64,000 nt of DNA from Planctomycetota bacterium (lineage in GTDB: Bacteria > Planctomycetota > J058 > JAJDCP01), in assembly GCA_029260765.1 (NCBI GenBank), contig JAJDCP010000131.1, positions 59,065 through 123,064 on the forward strand, read 5' to 3'. Both the position numbers and the translations under genes were made by a program. Under the pieces are notes generated by a model that was not told where the DNA came from, made no database searches, and worked only from the letters and a program-made list of their open reading frames with translations. Of the stretch, positions 17,291-26,230 are shown in pieces; the stretch's first letter is position 1; the number at the start of each line of letters is the position of its first letter.

Positions 17291-17809
17291 TCAGGGCGCG
17301 ACCCAGACTCCCGAGGCGTCCACCACAAGCACACCCGCTTCCAACGTGCTGATCTTGCCGCGAATGGTGACCTGGCGGCTGGCGTCGATGCCGCCAAAAC
17401 CCTCAAAACCCTTGGCGACCAGCTGGCCGTCGGCGGCGACTACGCGGATGCTGGCCATGTTTGCCTTGGCTTCCTCCGTGGCGCAGCAATAGTCCCAGGG
17501 AGTCTCGCAGCATTCCTCATCGCGGCACTTGTTGTAGACCGATGCGTCCACCACCGTCATCACCGCCCTCTCGGCGACCAGCGGCGAGCCACTCCCACCG
17601 ATCCAGCCCTTGACGACGACCTCGTCTCCGACAGCGGAGGACTGCAGCACCTCAGCGATGCCGACGACGCCCTCCGGCTCCGTCTCCAACAACAACGAGC
17701 TGGGAATGCCCGTGTCTGCTTCGGGTTGTGGTTGCGGTTGCGGCACGGGGTCGCTGCAGCCAACCAGTGCGAGAGCCAGGCAAGCGGCCAGAACGCTCAA
17801 ACGGAACAT
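17291..17809 (-). CDS. OB-fold-like lipoprotein ending an export operon
   Basis: A 172-residue lipoprotein: signal with lipobox ALVGC, a Pro/Gln-rich linker (QPQPQPEAD), then a domain resembling an OB-fold of the nucleic-acid-binding or tBOF-like kind (EVVVKGWIGG at its start and RQVTIRGKISTLEAGVLVVD at its end). In the middle is a Cys cluster CRDEECCETPWDYCC that could bind a metal or form disulphides. AAGGAGG precedes ATG. It lies 19 bases after the second FtsX permease, so it is the last gene of the MacAB/Lol-like operon and may be a cargo or an outer-membrane partner. Function not known. Confidence 0.65.
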   Translation of the reverse strand: MFRLSVLAACLALALVGCSDPVPQPQPQPEADTGIPSSLLLETEPEGVVGIAEVLQSSAVGDEVVVKGWIGGSGSPLVAERAVMTVVDASVYNKCRDEECCETPWDYCCATEEAKANMASIRVVAADGQLVAKGFEGFGGIDASRQVTIRGKISTLEAGVLVVDASGVWVAP

Positions 17810-17828
17810 GGCAATCCTCCTTACAGGA

Positions 17829-18995
17829 TCAGGGTGACTTCAAAGCTTCGGGAATCGGCAGCCGCAGACAGCGCCAACAGGCGGGCAGCGCCCCGATTCC
17901 CCCGAGAACAAGCGAGGTCAATACGCCGGTGAGTTGCACCCTGGCATCGACCAGCATTCCGAAAGTCCCCAACGAAAAGTTGACCGACAGCCCGTCGAGG
18001 AACAGGTGGGCCAGAACCGAGCCCAGAATACCACCCGCGGCCGAAACCAGCATCGACTCGCTGACCAACGAGAAGACGATGGCTCGGCGCGGATAGCCCA
18101 GTGTCTGCAGCATCCCGAGCTCGCGCACCCGGGAGGCGAACGCAGCGTACATCGTGTTCAACCCCCCGAGCACACCACCGAGCGCGATCAACAGCGCCGT
18201 GATCCAGACCACCAGCTCGATGGGCTGGAAGAAGCGCTGCAGGCCCGCGAAGTAGTCCGCCTCGGTCAGCGCGACCAGTTCGAGGTCGAGGCGGATCTTG
18301 GTCAGCGCGTCGAGGTCGGCGAACTCCGCGTCTCCCAGCCGCAGAATCACGCACGAAAGGGTGTCGCGCTTGGCGGCCACTTTGAGGTCTTGCAAGGGCA
18401 GCCAGACTTCTCCGGCCAAAATGCTGCGGGCCGCATCGAAGTGGCCCACGATTGTCCACGGCCGGCCGTCGAACCAGAGCTCTCTGCCGATCGCAAGCCG
18501 TTCGCGGGGGACGCCCAGCTGCAGGTGGGCACGCACGCCGACGATCATTGCATCCTCGCCAGACTGGGCCATGCGCCCGGCGACCAGGCGTAGATGGCGA
18601 TGGACGCGGAAGGCGGCCGGCGTCACGCCGCGCAGGACACTGCTGAGGTCGCGTGGGTCGTCCGCGCTCAACCTCAAGACGGCCATCATGTGGATCTCCG
18701 GAGAGAGGCAGGCGGAGCCCAGCTGTTCGCGCAGACCCGGCAGGCTGGCTGCCAGAATGCCCTCGCTCCCCGAAGGAATCTCGCTGCGCTCGGTGCTCTC
18801 TTCAGAACCCGCTCCGAGCACGATGGCACGGTCGCTGTCGGGTTCGGCGCGCACCGTGGCCTGCATGCCACGCACAAACGCGGCGGCGGCCATCACCAGC
18901 AGCACCACCAGGCAGCTGCCCAGCAGGCTCAGCACCAGTCGCAGCGGCGAGCGGCCCAGGTTGCGGATGGCATAATCGAGCGGTAGCCTGCGCAT
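17829..18995 (-). CDS. FtsX/MacB-type ABC transporter permease (second)
   Basis: A 388-residue permease with one N-terminal membrane helix (LVLSLLGSCLVVLLVMAA), a large periplasmic MacB_PCD domain (about residues 45-245), and three C-terminal helices forming the FtsX domain (ITALLIALGGVLGGLNTMY, ESMLVSAAGGILGSVLA and a last one at LTSLVLGGIGALPA). Such proteins move lipoproteins or drugs by mechanotransmission. I choose ATG at 18995 with GAGGGG 7 bases before; a TTG at 19010 would overlap the upstream stop as TTGA and is a possible alternative. Pairs with the other permease to form a heterodimer. Confidence 0.88.
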   Translation of the reverse strand: MRRLPLDYAIRNLGRSPLRLVLSLLGSCLVVLLVMAAAAFVRGMQATVRAEPDSDRAIVLGAGSEESTERSEIPSGSEGILAASLPGLREQLGSACLSPEIHMMAVLRLSADDPRDLSSVLRGVTPAAFRVHRHLRLVAGRMAQSGEDAMIVGVRAHLQLGVPRERLAIGRELWFDGRPWTIVGHFDAARSILAGEVWLPLQDLKVAAKRDTLSCVILRLGDAEFADLDALTKIRLDLELVALTEADYFAGLQRFFQPIELVVWITALLIALGGVLGGLNTMYAAFASRVRELGMLQTLGYPRRAIVFSLVSESMLVSAAGGILGSVLAHLFLDGLSVNFSLGTFGMLVDARVQLTGVLTSLVLGGIGALPACWRCLRLPIPEALKSP

Positions 18996-19006
18996 CTGTT
19001 TTCCCC

Positions 19007-20170
19007 TCAACTTCGGAAGCTGGCAGCGATTTCACGCCGCGCAGCCTGCAATGCGGGAACCAGACCCGCAGCCAGCCCGAGTCCGAAAGCAGCGGCCAGC
19101 CCCAACAGTAGACCCTGGGGGTCGAGCTCGAAGACGATGCTCAGTCCTTCTTTCGACAGGCTGAGGTCGCCCAGCCCCAGCAACAGGGCAACGCCAGCGA
19201 CCCCCAAACCTCCGCCGAGAAGCGAGAGCACTAGCCCCTCGGCGACAATCAGGAAAGCGATCACCGCAGGCGTGAAACCTATCGTGGCGAGCACTGCGTT
19301 CTCACGGATGCGGTCCTGCACGCCGAGGATCACGGCATTGGCGACCAGTGCGAGCACGGCCAGCAGGCAGCCGACGCCGAGCAGCCGGGTGAAGCCGACC
19401 AGCTCAACGATTTCTGCCGCCGCCTTGGCCACGAAAGCCTTCTCGGGGCTGGTCGAGGTCGGCTCCTGATCACTGTGGAAGAGGGCATCGATCTGCTTGG
19501 ACACGGACTCGAGCAACCCGGGTCGCTCGACTTCGACGTTGAACTGGGTGACGATGCCGCCCGCGGCGCTGTTGCGGCCGCGTTTGCGGTCGACGGCATT
19601 CTGCAGGTAGGCGAGATCGACGAAGGCGACGTTCTTGTCCTGGGCTTCGCTGCTGTCGACCACCGCCACCACCTGCACGGCCACGCCGGCCGCCTCGAAA
19701 GTGTCGCCGGGTTTCAATCCGCGGCGGGCGGCAAGGGATGCGCCGACCACGGCGGCATCGCTACGCCGATGCCAGTCAGCGAGAGAGCCGGCCAGCAACT
19801 GAAAGCGCCCCTCTGCGTCTGCGAGGAATGCTTCGCGGGGCACGCCGCGGAAGACCACCACATCCAGGCTGGTACGGCAATTGTTGACCACCACCCGCAT
19901 CGGCAGGGCCGAGACCACGCCCGGAATCAGACGGATGCGCCCCAGGTACGACTGCGGTAGTCGGCTGGCGAAGGGGCAGAATCGGTTCTCGCGGTAGACG
20001 ATCAGGCGCGTGTCCTGGGCAGCGACCTGGGTGGCCTTCTCCAGTCCCCGCTGCATCGAGCTGACGGTACCGAACAAGAACATCGCCACCGCCACGCCGC
20101 TGACTGTCAGCAGCGTGCGGCCGCGGCGGCGCAGAACCTGGCGGAAGACGAAGGGGAGGAAGCGCAGCAT
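19007..20170 (-). CDS. FtsX/MacB-type ABC transporter permease (first)
   Basis: A 387-residue permease built like its neighbour: an N-terminal helix (TLLTVSGVAVAMFLFGTV), a periplasmic MacB_PCD domain with EAFLADAEGRFQLLAGS and a GLKPGDTF loop, then three C-terminal FtsX helices including LLGVGCLLAVLALVANAV and EGLVLSLLGGGLGVAGVALL. It starts three bases after the ATPase stop and ends next to the second permease, so ATPase and two different permeases form one heteromeric exporter. The two permeases are clearly divergent in sequence, as in LolCE-like or heteromeric MacB-like systems. Confidence 0.9.
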   Translation of the reverse strand: MLRFLPFVFRQVLRRRGRTLLTVSGVAVAMFLFGTVSSMQRGLEKATQVAAQDTRLIVYRENRFCPFASRLPQSYLGRIRLIPGVVSALPMRVVVNNCRTSLDVVVFRGVPREAFLADAEGRFQLLAGSLADWHRRSDAAVVGASLAARRGLKPGDTFEAAGVAVQVVAVVDSSEAQDKNVAFVDLAYLQNAVDRKRGRNSAAGGIVTQFNVEVERPGLLESVSKQIDALFHSDQEPTSTSPEKAFVAKAAAEIVELVGFTRLLGVGCLLAVLALVANAVILGVQDRIRENAVLATIGFTPAVIAFLIVAEGLVLSLLGGGLGVAGVALLLGLGDLSLSKEGLSIVFELDPQGLLLGLAAAFGLGLAAGLVPALQAARREIAASFRS

Positions 20171-20173
20171 CGC

Positions 20174-20860
20174 TCAGGCCTCCGCTTTCGAAGTTTGCAG
20201 GCGACCCTTCTCGAGGTGCAGGGTCAAGCCCGCTTGCGCCGCGCTGGCCGGATCGTGTGTCACCATCACGATGGTCCTGCCCAGCTCGCGGTTGAGCTGT
20301 TGCAGCAGCTGCATGATGGTGGCCGCGCTCTCTGCATCGAGGTCGCCTGTCGGTTCGTCGGCGACCAGCAAGGGCGGGTCGGTGACGATGGCGCGAGCGA
20401 TCGCGACGCGCTGCTCCTGCCCACCCGAAAGCTGACGGGGGAAGTGGCTGCTGCGGTCTGCGATGCCGGCCAGCTCGAGGGCCCGCGCCACGCGCTCGTG
20501 CCGCGCGCGCCGAGAGAGCTTCTGCATCAACAGCGGCAGCTCTACGTTCTCATAGGCGGTCAATACGGGAACGAGGTTGTACAACTGGAAGATGTACCCG
20601 ACGGTCGTCCCGCGCCAGCGTGCCAGCTGCGAACGGTTCATATCCGTCAACTCGACACCATCGACCTTCAGCGAGCCGGCGCTCGCGCGGTCGATGCCCG
20701 CGATCAGATTGAGCAGTGTGGTTTTTCCACTACCGCTCGGACCCATCAGCGCCAGGAAACTGCCCGCCTCGACGTCGAGGTGCAGCTCGGAGAGAGGCGT
20801 GATCTTCATGTCCCCGCGGCTGTATGTGCGGGTGAGACGCCGGCATTCGATGAAGGCCAT
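20174..20860 (-). CDS. ABC transporter ATPase, LolD/MacB family
   Basis: A 228-residue ATPase with Walker A GPSGSGKTTLL, Q-loop (IFQLYNLVPVLTAYENV), signature LSGGQEQRVAIARA, Walker B LLVADEPTGDLD and H-loop VTHD. The sequence GDLD after Walker B and the short length place it in the LolD/MacB-N group that works with FtsX-type permeases rather than in import systems. One oddity is Glu in the signature position LSGGQEQR where Q-Q-R is usual. The ATG overlaps the HlyD stop (TGATG), showing translational coupling with the adaptor gene. Confidence 0.95.
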   Translation of the reverse strand: MAFIECRRLTRTYSRGDMKITPLSELHLDVEAGSFLALMGPSGSGKTTLLNLIAGIDRASAGSLKVDGVELTDMNRSQLARWRGTTVGYIFQLYNLVPVLTAYENVELPLLMQKLSRRARHERVARALELAGIADRSSHFPRQLSGGQEQRVAIARAIVTDPPLLVADEPTGDLDAESAATIMQLLQQLNRELGRTIVMVTHDPASAAQAGLTLHLEKGRLQTSKAEA

Positions 20861-22431
20861 CAGAAGCGCCCTCCCCTGGATTGGTTGTTTTCTTGCAGGT
20901 CCACTTCACCGACCACCCGGACGCGCTCGCCATCGCTCAGGGTGACGCGGCGGGGATCGATGACATGCTCGCCGGGGAAGACCCCCTCGCGCACTTCGAT
21001 CCAGCCGTGCAGCCGGTGGGCGCCGAGTTTCACGGACCGCCTGCGCGCGACCCCGTCGGAGGGGTCGAGCACCCAGACAGAACCGTCATCGATCAGACTT
21101 CCAGGCACGAACACGGACAGACCCGCGCTGCTGTCTTCGGGAGCGGAATCGGTCTCTGCGGAGCCCCTCCCGAAGAACTTCACCCGGCACAGCATGTCTG
21201 GTGTCAACAGACCGGCAGCAGCTTCGACCGAGACCTGAAGCTCGACGGTGTTCTTGACCAGATCCGCCAGCTGCACGCGCCGTAGAACTCGACCAGCGAA
21301 GACGTGGTCGGGGAGCACTTCGCAGAGGATCTCGACCCGCTGGCCCAGGCCCACCCGGGCGGCGTCGGCCAACGGCACATCCACCCGCACCTGTAAGCTG
21401 TCGGGCGTGTACAGGTGCAGCACATGGGCCGAATGGGCCTCATCCATCGCCAGCATCAGCTTCGAGCCCGGAGCGGCCAGCCGCCGTAGAACGATGCCTG
21501 GCTGGGCGCTCTTGACCTGCATGCGCTCGAGTCGCAAGGCGGCCTCATCACGGCTGACCTCGGCGCGGGCCACGCGCGCCTCAGCCTGCTGCAGCTGGGC
21601 CTCGGCCAGGTCACGCTCCAGGCGCTCGGCAAAGCGCAGCTCGTGGTTGCGGCGGGCCGCCTGCAGCTCAGCTTCGAGACCGCGCACTTCAGCGTTCAGC
21701 ATCGGGCGGCGGGCGATGATGCCGGCCAGCCGCGCGGCTTCGCCCTCGACCCGATAGCCAGCCGCCTCCAGCTCGAAGCCCGGCACCCAGGCGTCTCCCA
21801 CCCGGGTGAGCTGGGCGCTCTCGAGCTCGAGCTCACGCAGCCGGGCCCGGCTGTGGGCTTCCTCGTTCGGTAGCCGCTGCAGCTCAGCGCGGGCGGCGGC
21901 CAGGCCCGCCTCGGCAGTGGCGACGGCCCGTTCGACTTCTACGGGATGGGCCCACCGCAGTTGCGCATTGGCCAGCTGGGCGCGGGCGGAACTCCGCGCC
22001 GCCTGCTGTTCGGCGAGCTGGGCTTCGGCGGCACGCAACGCCAGCTCCGCGTCATCGGCCACCAACCGGGCCACGACCTGTCCGGCGGAGACCGTGTCCC
22101 CGTCGAGCACGAGGAGCTCAGCGACCACGCCATCGGCCAGGGCCGAGACCGCGAACGGATAGGGAGCGGGCTCGATCCAACCGGGCGCCTGGGCGACCAC
22201 CTCGTCGGCCGCCTGGACAGCAGCACCCAGCTCATGGGACGGGCGGACGGCGGCGGGGACGGTCTGCACGGCCAGAGCCGGGCGCAGAGAGTCCCAGGAG
22301 GCGCGCGCCAAGAGCGCCGCGAAGGCGATGATCAAGGCGCCAGGTAAGCCGACACGGGTCAGCCAACGCCTCGCGGGGGGGGATACGGAGCCACCAGCCT
22401 TGGCTGGCGGCAGCACAGATTGCTGCAACAT
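20860..22431 (-). CDS. HlyD/MacA-type periplasmic adaptor
   Basis: A 523-residue membrane fusion protein. One N-terminal helix (VGLPGALIIAFAALLA) anchors it; a biotinyl-lipoyl half motif follows (VAELLVLDGDTVSAGQVVARL), then a long Ala/Glu/Arg-rich coiled-coil hairpin of about 190 residues with heptad-like leucines, then the second lipoyl half (VKSAQPGIVLRRLAAPGSKL) and beta-barrel domains. It would connect the FtsX-type permeases to an outer-membrane duct. I use ATG at 22431, with GAGGT 6 bases before, over an upstream in-frame start at 22455. The hairpin is long enough to reach an outer-membrane channel, though no TolC-like gene is in the window. Confidence 0.88.
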   Translation of the reverse strand: MLQQSVLPPAKAGGSVSPPARRWLTRVGLPGALIIAFAALLARASWDSLRPALAVQTVPAAVRPSHELGAAVQAADEVVAQAPGWIEPAPYPFAVSALADGVVAELLVLDGDTVSAGQVVARLVADDAELALRAAEAQLAEQQAARSSARAQLANAQLRWAHPVEVERAVATAEAGLAAARAELQRLPNEEAHSRARLRELELESAQLTRVGDAWVPGFELEAAGYRVEGEAARLAGIIARRPMLNAEVRGLEAELQAARRNHELRFAERLERDLAEAQLQQAEARVARAEVSRDEAALRLERMQVKSAQPGIVLRRLAAPGSKLMLAMDEAHSAHVLHLYTPDSLQVRVDVPLADAARVGLGQRVEILCEVLPDHVFAGRVLRRVQLADLVKNTVELQVSVEAAAGLLTPDMLCRVKFFGRGSAETDSAPEDSSAGLSVFVPGSLIDDGSVWVLDPSDGVARRRSVKLGAHRLHGWIEVREGVFPGEHVIDPRRVTLSDGERVRVVGEVDLQENNQSRGGRF

Positions 22432-22499
22432 GATAGACCTCGAATAGATGCACACTCGGCACCGCGCGGCGACGCGCGATCAGAATCACTGCCGTGGGC

Positions 22500-22859
22500 T
22501 CAAGCTCGAGGTGGGTGGAAGATTCCCTGTGGAGACATCTTGATGGGCACGCGCAGGTGCAGGCGGAGGCTGCGATGGACCGCAAGGGTCGGTTGCATCA
22601 GGCCTGCGTTGTCGCACAAGCCGAGCAGTGTTGCCGGCGTGCGGCTAAGACAGCCCGTGCAGCTGCAGGAACGAGGGGGCGGTTCTGTGGAGTGCGGGGC
22701 GAGATCTTCGTCCGGGCTGCAGCAACTCAGGAGTTGAGGAGCAGTCGAGGCGGACGTTGAGCAGCAGCTTCGGCATTCGCTCGCCGGCTTCTCTGGACCT
22801 TCGACAGCGTGGCCGAAGATCAAGGGTAGACAAAGCAACAGGCTCAATGCGGCGTGCAC
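22500..22859 (-). CDS. Small secreted Cys-rich protein at head of export operon
   Basis: No family recognised. I place the start at GTG 22859 because GGAGGAGG lies 6 bases before it and the protein then begins with a good signal peptide (HAALSLLLCLPLIFGHAVEG). The mature 100 residues carry nine or so cysteines in pairs and clusters (SECRSCC, LLSCCSPDED, RSCSCTGCLS) and proline-rich spacers, suggesting a disulphide-rich or metal-binding protein. It lies 69 bases before the HlyD gene on the same strand and has no other neighbour, so it is probably the first gene of the operon and perhaps the cargo or a metal sensor. The ORF extension to 22907 lacks a ribosome site. Confidence 0.5.
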   Translation of the reverse strand: MHAALSLLLCLPLIFGHAVEGPEKPASECRSCCSTSASTAPQLLSCCSPDEDLAPHSTEPPPRSCSCTGCLSRTPATLLGLCDNAGLMQPTLAVHRSLRLHLRVPIKMSPQGIFHPPRA

Positions 22860-23004
22860 GTGCAGCCTCCTCCACCAGGATAGTAGCAGAAACACCCTAG
22901 CCATCAAGCTTTGCGAGCCGACAAGTCAGGGGGCAATCGCAAGAACGGGTAGGCAGGGGCCGGGGCGGGAGTCACAATAGGGCTATGCATTTGGAGGAAC
23001 TGCC

Positions 23005-23400
23005 GTGAATGACAGATGGGTCGACCGCCACGCGCCAACAGCACCTGACGGAGGCACGGGAGGGCGCAGCGACAATACCGTGCAATGGGCGGGCTGGTTG
23101 AAATCCGCTCAGCAGCGCGTCGGCGAGCTCTTCCTGACGCAACCGGGCTTGCGCGGGCATCTGATCCAGGTACAGGGCGAGCTCAACCGGCTGAGCAAAG
23201 CGATCAAAGACGGCAAGTTGACACTCGAAGAGGGCTTGCTGCTGTTCGCCAGCATCGGTCAGGACATGGTGCGCTCCGCCGGTCGGGCCAAGTTCGACTT
23301 TGAGGACGTGGGCATCACCCTGCCGCGGCAGGGCTATGAATTCCACGTCTGCCGCTTCAACGGCGAGGCCGGGGTGCTCTGGCACAACCTGCCGAAGTAG
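23005..23400 (+). CDS. Hypothetical protein
   Basis: A 131-residue soluble protein, no family recognised. The N-terminal 30 residues are polar and low in order; the rest is a helical segment (AGWLKSAQQRVGELFLTQPG, QGELNRLSKAIKDGKLTLEE) ending in a beta-rich tail (GYEFHVCRFNGEAGVLWHN). TTGGAGG lies before the GTG start. It stands alone between the divergent export operon and the convergent lyase-like gene. Start and codon pattern look real, function unknown. Confidence 0.65.
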   Translation: MNDRWVDRHAPTAPDGGTGGRSDNTVQWAGWLKSAQQRVGELFLTQPGLRGHLIQVQGELNRLSKAIKDGKLTLEEGLLLFASIGQDMVRSAGRAKFDFEDVGITLPRQGYEFHVCRFNGEAGVLWHNLPK

Positions 23401-23470
23401 TCAGGGCCGACCAGCCCGGCGTTTTCGACAAACGCAGACTGCTTTGATGTCAGCAGTCCAGGGCTCCAGC

Positions 23471-26053
23471 TCAGTCTTCCCGCGAGCGGCGTGCGACCGC
23501 TGCAGCCACGAACAGCAAGAGCAATCCGAGCAGAGACTGCGAAGAGGGGCCAGACTGCACGGCGCAGCTGCCTCCTCCAGAGCCTCCGGACGAGCTTGAG
23601 CTGCTCGCGTTGCTGCCCACATTGCCGCTGCCGGTGTTCCCGACGTTGCCCGTGTTGCCCGTGTTGCCGGTGTTCCCGACGTTACCCGTGTTGCCAGAAT
23701 TGCTGGAGTTTCCCGTGTTCGCCGAGTTCCCGGAGTTCCCGGTGTTCCCGGTCGAAGCTGGCCCGGTGCTCTCGATGAACAGGCTTCCGCCGCCGCTCAG
23801 CCCACTCAACACCAACTCGTTCCCTTGCTTGGCAAACTGGCTGGCCCCTAACAACTGGCCGGCAAAGGTCGCCTCAAAATCATGGCTCATGTCGAATCCC
23901 GGCAGGTTCTGAAAGCGCAGACTGTACAGCGTGGAAGCCTGGTCACGACTGACCTGTGCCTGCAGCTTGCCCGTGCCCAACGTCAAGCTGAGAGAGACCG
24001 GTTGGTCGGCGCTGAGAAGGGTCTGACCCTGCCAGCTCAAGGCGTCTCCAGCGATCAGCGCGAAACCGGCCGGCAGCCCCGATTGCAGGCGCAGCAGCAC
24101 GAGCCGCGCGTTCGCCGCGAGGCCGCCCAGCTGGAAGCTGCTCGCCTGCGGAGCAAATCCGATCAGATCCTGGGAAGCTGCGCTGTCGACCTGCAGACCC
24201 AACACACCGCTCGCAGTCAAGCGCGTCACCTGTAGGGAGCCAGCGGTGCTGGCGCGGGGTTGGAGCACAGTGAGGAAATGGGGTTCGATCCCCTGGGCCT
24301 GAACCTGCAGGTCGTGGGCCGTCTCTTCCTGCCCCCACGACAACGCCCGGTAGCCACTGGCAACCTGGCTCGCCAGAGGCAGATTCCCGACACTCCACAG
24401 ATCGAGCACTGAAGCGTTGTGGCTCCAGCTGGCCTGCACCAGATCGGGGCCGCTGGCGCCCTGGCTGAAGGTCCCCCGACCGTGCCAGGCCTGTGCGACG
24501 GGCAGCACCTGGACGTCGAAGACAGCGTCAGCGACGATGAAGTAGCTGTTGTCAACCATCCCCAGGCTGCGCTCGACGCTGTCGGCGTTCCCGTATCCCT
24601 GCACACTCGTGGTGGCAAAGTCGAGCAGCTCGTGGCCCTGCCAGGGCGCGCTCTGGCTGTCGAGCCGGTCTCGCGAGCTGATCGCGGCCGCCGAGGTCAC
24701 AAACGGCGCCGAGCCCTCGACCAGCACGAGGTTGCGGGAGCTGGGCTCGAGGTAGTAGTCACGGTGGCTCGACAAGGTCACCTGGGGACCTCCGCCGCTG
24801 GTGGGCAGCAGCGTCTCCCCAGCGCCGGCGATAACCAGATCGAGCGGGTTCTGCGTGTTGTGGCGGCTGGTGATCAATGCCAGGGACGAGTAGTCCTGCG
24901 CCGTCACCATGGTCGCTTGCTGCGCCTGGCTGTCCCAACCGCTGCGCAACACGTGCACATGGGCATCGCCGCCGATGAAGCGCGTCGGCGAACCGCTCGG
25001 CGGGACACTGCTGACTGCCGCATCGCGCAACACAAAGGCGGTCAGCCGGTGCAGCTGCGCGACGTCGTAGTTGCCCAGATCCCCCGACCCGTTCTCATAG
25101 GCCCAGGCCATCTCCGCCTGGATGGCTTGCCCCGCGAAGGCGCTGAGCAATGTGTGGTGCGGGAAGGTGTTGCTCACCCCCTCTTCGAAGGGCGCCTGGC
25201 TGCCATCGGGCTGGCGTGTGTCGATCGCGAAGCGGGCAAAGGGCAGCAAGCTCGGGAACCAATCGACTCCTGTGCGGTTCTTCACATGCAGAGCTGTCGA
25301 GATCAAATTGTTCAACACATAGTTGATGTAATGGGGGCCTTCCCGGTACCAGCCGGTCTGACTGGCACGCCCCGACAAGGCCCCGTTGATGAAGTCCTGA
25401 CCTTCGTCCAGCCAGCCCTGGGCAAGCGCATGGCCGGGCATCGCCAGGGCAGTGCTGACCATCGCACAACCGCTCTTGAGGGAGAGGTTGTTGTTGCGGA
25501 AGGGCAGGAATCCGTCGTTGGCGAAGGCCTGCGCCCAGTTCTCCAGCTTGGCGCGCAGGGCGGAATCGCTGCCCGCGCTGACCCCGGTGGCACGCAACAG
25601 GTCGTAGGCTTCGGCCATCGAGTTGAGCATGCCCGCGTCTTTGTCGGGAACCAGATTCCCACCGCCGAACAGACTGGTCGGCGAGCGGCTGCCCATCGCC
25701 AGGATGGCGGCGACCGCCGCATCCCGGTAGCTGGCGTGGGGTCCCGAAGCCGGAATTTCGCCCAACTGCTCGAGGGCAGCTGCGCCTTTGGCGAGCTTGC
25801 TGAGCAGGTCGTCGCCCAGATTGGAGGAGATGCTTCCCAGCTTGCTGTCGACCAGGCCCTTGACGCTCTGGTAGTCCGCCGAATACAGCGGATCGCTGCG
25901 GCGCGCCTGCAGCCCTGCGACGTCCGCGGATCCAAACAGCAGCCCCGGGCCCGAAGGCACGGCAGGCAGATCGACGTCCGGAAGTGCAGAGAAGCTCTGA
26001 GCTTGCAAGCCAACGCAGCTCAGACCCAGACACAGTAACGTCGCCAGGCGCAT
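23471..26053 (-). CDS. Secreted polysaccharide-lyase-like protein with sorting tail
   Basis: An 860-residue exported protein. Signal peptide MRLATLLCLGLSCVGLQA; then a helical toroid (about residues 40-370) with the lyase-type features PFRNNNLSLKSG (Asn pair) and GWYREGPHYINYVLNN (His-Tyr pair), followed by a beta-sandwich heparinase II/III-like half with RFIGGDAHVHVLRSGW and SRHNTQNPLD. This order fits alpha/alpha-toroid lyases (PL8, PL15, PL17 or heparinase II/III type) acting on uronic-acid polymers; exact family uncertain. The end has an Asn-Gly-Thr repeat linker, a Ser/Gly stretch, one Cys, then SLLGLLLLFVAAAVARRSRED, a MYXO-CTERM/GlyGly-CTERM-like signal (Cys, helix, Arg cluster) for surface sorting. 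No sortase-like gene is in the window. Confidence 0.75.
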   Translation of the reverse strand: MRLATLLCLGLSCVGLQAQSFSALPDVDLPAVPSGPGLLFGSADVAGLQARRSDPLYSADYQSVKGLVDSKLGSISSNLGDDLLSKLAKGAAALEQLGEIPASGPHASYRDAAVAAILAMGSRSPTSLFGGGNLVPDKDAGMLNSMAEAYDLLRATGVSAGSDSALRAKLENWAQAFANDGFLPFRNNNLSLKSGCAMVSTALAMPGHALAQGWLDEGQDFINGALSGRASQTGWYREGPHYINYVLNNLISTALHVKNRTGVDWFPSLLPFARFAIDTRQPDGSQAPFEEGVSNTFPHHTLLSAFAGQAIQAEMAWAYENGSGDLGNYDVAQLHRLTAFVLRDAAVSSVPPSGSPTRFIGGDAHVHVLRSGWDSQAQQATMVTAQDYSSLALITSRHNTQNPLDLVIAGAGETLLPTSGGGPQVTLSSHRDYYLEPSSRNLVLVEGSAPFVTSAAAISSRDRLDSQSAPWQGHELLDFATTSVQGYGNADSVERSLGMVDNSYFIVADAVFDVQVLPVAQAWHGRGTFSQGASGPDLVQASWSHNASVLDLWSVGNLPLASQVASGYRALSWGQEETAHDLQVQAQGIEPHFLTVLQPRASTAGSLQVTRLTASGVLGLQVDSAASQDLIGFAPQASSFQLGGLAANARLVLLRLQSGLPAGFALIAGDALSWQGQTLLSADQPVSLSLTLGTGKLQAQVSRDQASTLYSLRFQNLPGFDMSHDFEATFAGQLLGASQFAKQGNELVLSGLSGGGSLFIESTGPASTGNTGNSGNSANTGNSSNSGNTGNVGNTGNTGNTGNVGNTGSGNVGSNASSSSSSGGSGGGSCAVQSGPSSQSLLGLLLLFVAAAVARRSRED
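23611..23753 (-). repeat. Low-complexity GN(T/S/V)GN repeat tract within the lyase gene
   Basis: About 48 codons encode degenerate copies of Gly-Asn-Thr/Ser/Val, for example TGNTGNSGN and GNVGNTGNTGNTGN, with 9-bp and 18-bp periodicity in the DNA. It separates the enzyme domain from the C-terminal anchor, so it acts as a flexible stalk. Copy number probably varies between strains because the DNA copies are near-identical. Confidence 0.8.
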
Positions 26054-26230
26054 GAGGATCTCCTGTGGTTGGACACCCCGCTACGCGAGGCCCCTGAATC
26101 GCCCGCCGCGATCCGCAAACCGGTGGTTGTGTGGGATCAAACTTAACCGATCGGTCGACACGCACAAGGTTCAATCAACCGATTGGGTAATTTTTTTTGC
26201 AGGAATGTTCTTCTCCGAGGAGCCGGCGAC

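Noticed and set aside
24419..26038. 539-codon plus-strand frame within the lyase-like gene
   Set aside because: Antisense of a gene with signal peptide, lyase motifs and sorting tail; no start context.
26140..26200. Possible terminator with T-run before the lyase-like gene
   Set aside because: The T8 run is on the plus strand while both neighbours are read from the minus strand, and the sequences before it form a direct repeat, not a hairpin.
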